Below, piece by piece: positions 62,505 to 64,000 of a stretch of DNA of 64,000 nt. This stretch comes from Halobaculum litoreum (GTDB lineage Archaea > Halobacteriota > Halobacteria > Halobacteriales > Haloferacaceae): positions 496,001-560,000 of the forward strand of contig NZ_CP126156.1 in assembly GCF_030127125.1 (NCBI RefSeq), read 5' to 3'. Position 1 is the first letter of the stretch. Each line of letters starts with the position of its first letter. A model generated the notes under the pieces. The model saw nothing but the letters and a program-made list of their open reading frames with translations. It did not search any database and was not told the DNA's origin. The position numbers were made by a program, and so were the translations under genes.

Positions 62505-63301
62505 ATGGCTCCCGCCGACGGCGACGAGTTCGACCCGGACAGCGCGTTCGACCTGACCGGCCGCGTCGCCGTCGTCACCGGCGGCACCCGCGGCATCGGC
62601 CGCGCCGTCGCGCTCGGCCTCGCCAACGCCGGCGCCGACGTGGTGCCGACGAGCCGGACCCCGAGGACGTCGCGGCCGCCGTCGACGCCGTCGAGGCCCG
62701 CGGCGTCGACTCGCTCGCGCACCCGACGGACGTGACCGACGCGGACGACGTGACCGACCTGTTCGCGGCCGTCGAGGCCGCGTTCGGCGGCGTCGGCGTC
62801 GTCGTCAACAACGCCGGCGTCAACCCCGACGGCGCGCTCGGGCCGCCGGAGGCGACGACCGAGGCCGCCGAGGCGACCGTGCTGGACGTGAACCTCCGCG
62901 GCGCGCTCCGGTGTGCACGCGCGGCCGCCGCGAGCCTCCGCGCGAGCGACGGCGGCGCGCTGGTCAACGTCGCCTCCGTCGGCGGCCTCGTCGGCCTCCC
63001 GCGCCAGCACCCGTACGTCGCCTCGAAACACGGGCTCGTCGGGATCACGAAGTCGATGGCGCTCGACTGGGCGCCGGACGTGCGCGTCAACGCCGTCGCC
63101 CCCGGCTACGTGCTCACCGACCTGACGGCGGACATCGAGGGGAACGAGCGCCTGCTGGCGTCGATCCGCGACCGCACGCCGCTGGCCCGGTTCGCCGAGC
63201 CCGCGGAGGTCGCCGGCCCGGTCGTGTTCCTCGCGAGCGACGCCGCCAGCTACGTCACCGGCGCGTGCCTGAGCGTGGACGGCGGGTGGACGGCGCGGTA
63301 G
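62505..63301 (+). CDS. Short-chain dehydrogenase/reductase (one frameshift)
   Basis: 265 residues after restoring one C near 62663, between VVPTSRT and [15 protein letters not shown]. The cofactor fingerprint is [20 protein letters not shown], with [12 protein letters not shown], then the catalytic serine in [13 protein letters not shown] and Y-x3-K in [16 protein letters not shown], and [12 protein letters not shown] after it. The classical SDR layout ends with [13 protein letters not shown]. Probably a 3-oxoacyl-ACP/CoA-reductase-like or sugar/alcohol dehydrogenase; the substrate is unknown. It is divergent from acs. Confidence 0.88.
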
Positions 63302-63376
63302 TCGGCACCCGGCGGCCCGCCGCCGGGGACGTGTCCCCCCACAAACGGTAACTCCCGGGGCCACGTACCGCTCGCT

Positions 63377-63964
63377 ATGTACGTCCGCGACGCCAAGAAC
63401 CGTGACGAGGCGTGGCTGCTCGACCGCATCGAGGAGATGGGCCTCGACGAGCGGTCGTTCCGGTCGCGGGACTACGTCATCGCGGTCGAGGAGGGGTCGA
63501 ACACCCGCGCGGGGTTCGGCCGCCTGCGGATCCACAAGACCGACGACGGCGACTTCGTCGAGTTGACCGGCATCGGCGTGCTGGAGTCGTGGCGCGGGCA
63601 GGGCGTCGGCGCACACGTCGTCGAGCGGCTCGTCGAGTCTGCCGGCGACGACGGCTTCGACGAGATCTACTGTTTCACCCCGGCGGCGTCGTACCTCGAA
63701 CAGTTCGGGTTCGCGGCCCTCGACGCCGACGAGGTGCCCGACGCGCTCGCCGGCCGACTCGACGTGGTGCGCGGCGACAGCGACGGGACGGTCGCCGCCA
63801 TGCGGCTCGACCGCGGCGAGTTCGCGATGCCCGACCGGCTCCGCGAGCGGTTCAAGCACGCGACCGCCGAGGGCGACGCCGCCGAGCCGTCGGTCGAGGA
63901 GACGGCCGAGGACTTCGGCATCGACCCCGAGGAGGCGACCTACAAGTACGACACCGGCCGGTAG
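63377..63964 (+). CDS. GNAT-family N-acetyltransferase
   Basis: 195 residues. The GNAT core is VIAVEEGSNTRAGFGRLRIH, then VELTGIGVLESWRGQGVGAH (the acetyl-CoA-binding R-x2-G-x-G/A loop as RGQGVG) and VVERLVESAGDDGFDEIYCF. A C-terminal extension EFAMPDRLRERFKHATAEGD with an acidic tail is haloarchaeal. Relatives are sometimes annotated as ArgA/N-acetylglutamate-type, but this is not supported here. ATG at 63377. Confidence 0.88.
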   Translation: MYVRDAKNRDEAWLLDRIEEMGLDERSFRSRDYVIAVEEGSNTRAGFGRLRIHKTDDGDFVELTGIGVLESWRGQGVGAHVVERLVESAGDDGFDEIYCFTPAASYLEQFGFAALDADEVPDALAGRLDVVRGDSDGTVAAMRLDRGEFAMPDRLRERFKHATAEGDAAEPSVEETAEDFGIDPEEATYKYDTGR

Positions 63965-64000
63965 GCGGGCCGCTTCGCCGGCCCCCGACGCTCCCCCGTC

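Noticed and set aside
1-64000. tRNA, rRNA, CRISPR, insertion sequence or origin
   Set aside because: No cloverleaf, repeat-spacer array, transposase motif or ORB-like repeats with cdc6 were seen on reading. A covariance-model search could still find a tRNA that I missed.

Overview
The window is chromosomal DNA of an extreme halophilic archaeon (class Halobacteria). The basis is very high GC with near-exclusive G/C third positions, acidic Asp/Glu-rich proteins, Tat-type signal peptides on exported proteins, leaderless genes behind AT-rich TATA boxes, and families typical of haloarchaea (archaellin, HalOD1, bacterioopsin-activator-like HTH, DUF5796, GHMP-type shikimate kinase, HerA, TraB). The genus cannot be fixed from the sequence alone. 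No rRNA, tRNA, CRISPR array, transposase or origin was recognised.

Layout. 0-3 kb: end of an archaellin gene, a FAH-family hydrolase, tpiA and an MBF1-like regulator. 3-6.3 kb: a small membrane protein facing a two-gene unit that ends in a CHAT (caspase-like) protease, partly in visibly lower-GC DNA. 6.4-11.3 kb: a coupled hisC / AK6-type kinase / CDP-alcohol phosphatidyltransferase operon, a zinc-ribbon protein and hflX. 11.6-17.1 kb: a Tat-exported subtilisin, a HerA-type ATPase, and a CPA2 antiporter with its TrkA-C regulatory subunit. 17.1-22 kb: DNA polymerase IV, an Lrp regulator and porBA (2-oxoacid:ferredoxin oxidoreductase). 22.5-26.7 kb: a lower-GC surface cluster of a PKD-repeat protein, a CAP/SCP lipoprotein and a DsbA-like lipoprotein without its CXXC. 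26.8-38.9 kb: aroC, a cytochrome P450, an iron-type alcohol dehydrogenase, a sensor/regulator group, aroA, an M24 peptidase, tyrA and an Rsm22-like methyltransferase. 38.9-43 kb: an ABC exporter whose second permease is fused to a PrsW-like intramembrane protease. 43.7-50 kb: carbonic anhydrase, a luciferase-domain protein, MscS, aroQ with archaeal shikimate kinase, and a three-gene Tat lipoprotein operon. 50-64 kb: two related tandem-repeat tracts, small haloarchaeal proteins, an HtrA-type protease, a thioesterase, a bifunctional-nuclease-domain protein, TraB coupled to an M50 protease, purM, acetyl-CoA synthetase opposite a degenerate duplicated AMP-binding-like protein, an SDR enzyme and a GNAT acetyltransferase.

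Four shikimate/aromatic steps plus prephenate dehydrogenase are spread over 20 kb: aroA, aroC, aroQ, archaeal shikimate kinase and tyrA. Protein quality control and surface proteolysis recur (CHAT, subtilisin, HtrA, PrsW-like, M50).

Caution on sequence quality. Fourteen genes, including single-copy biosynthetic ones, carry together about twenty single-base frameshifts, nearly all in runs of G or C. Restoring one base each time gives an intact reading frame of normal length in every case. These look like homopolymer errors of the assembly rather than pseudogenes, so such genes are annotated here as one CDS with the shift noted.
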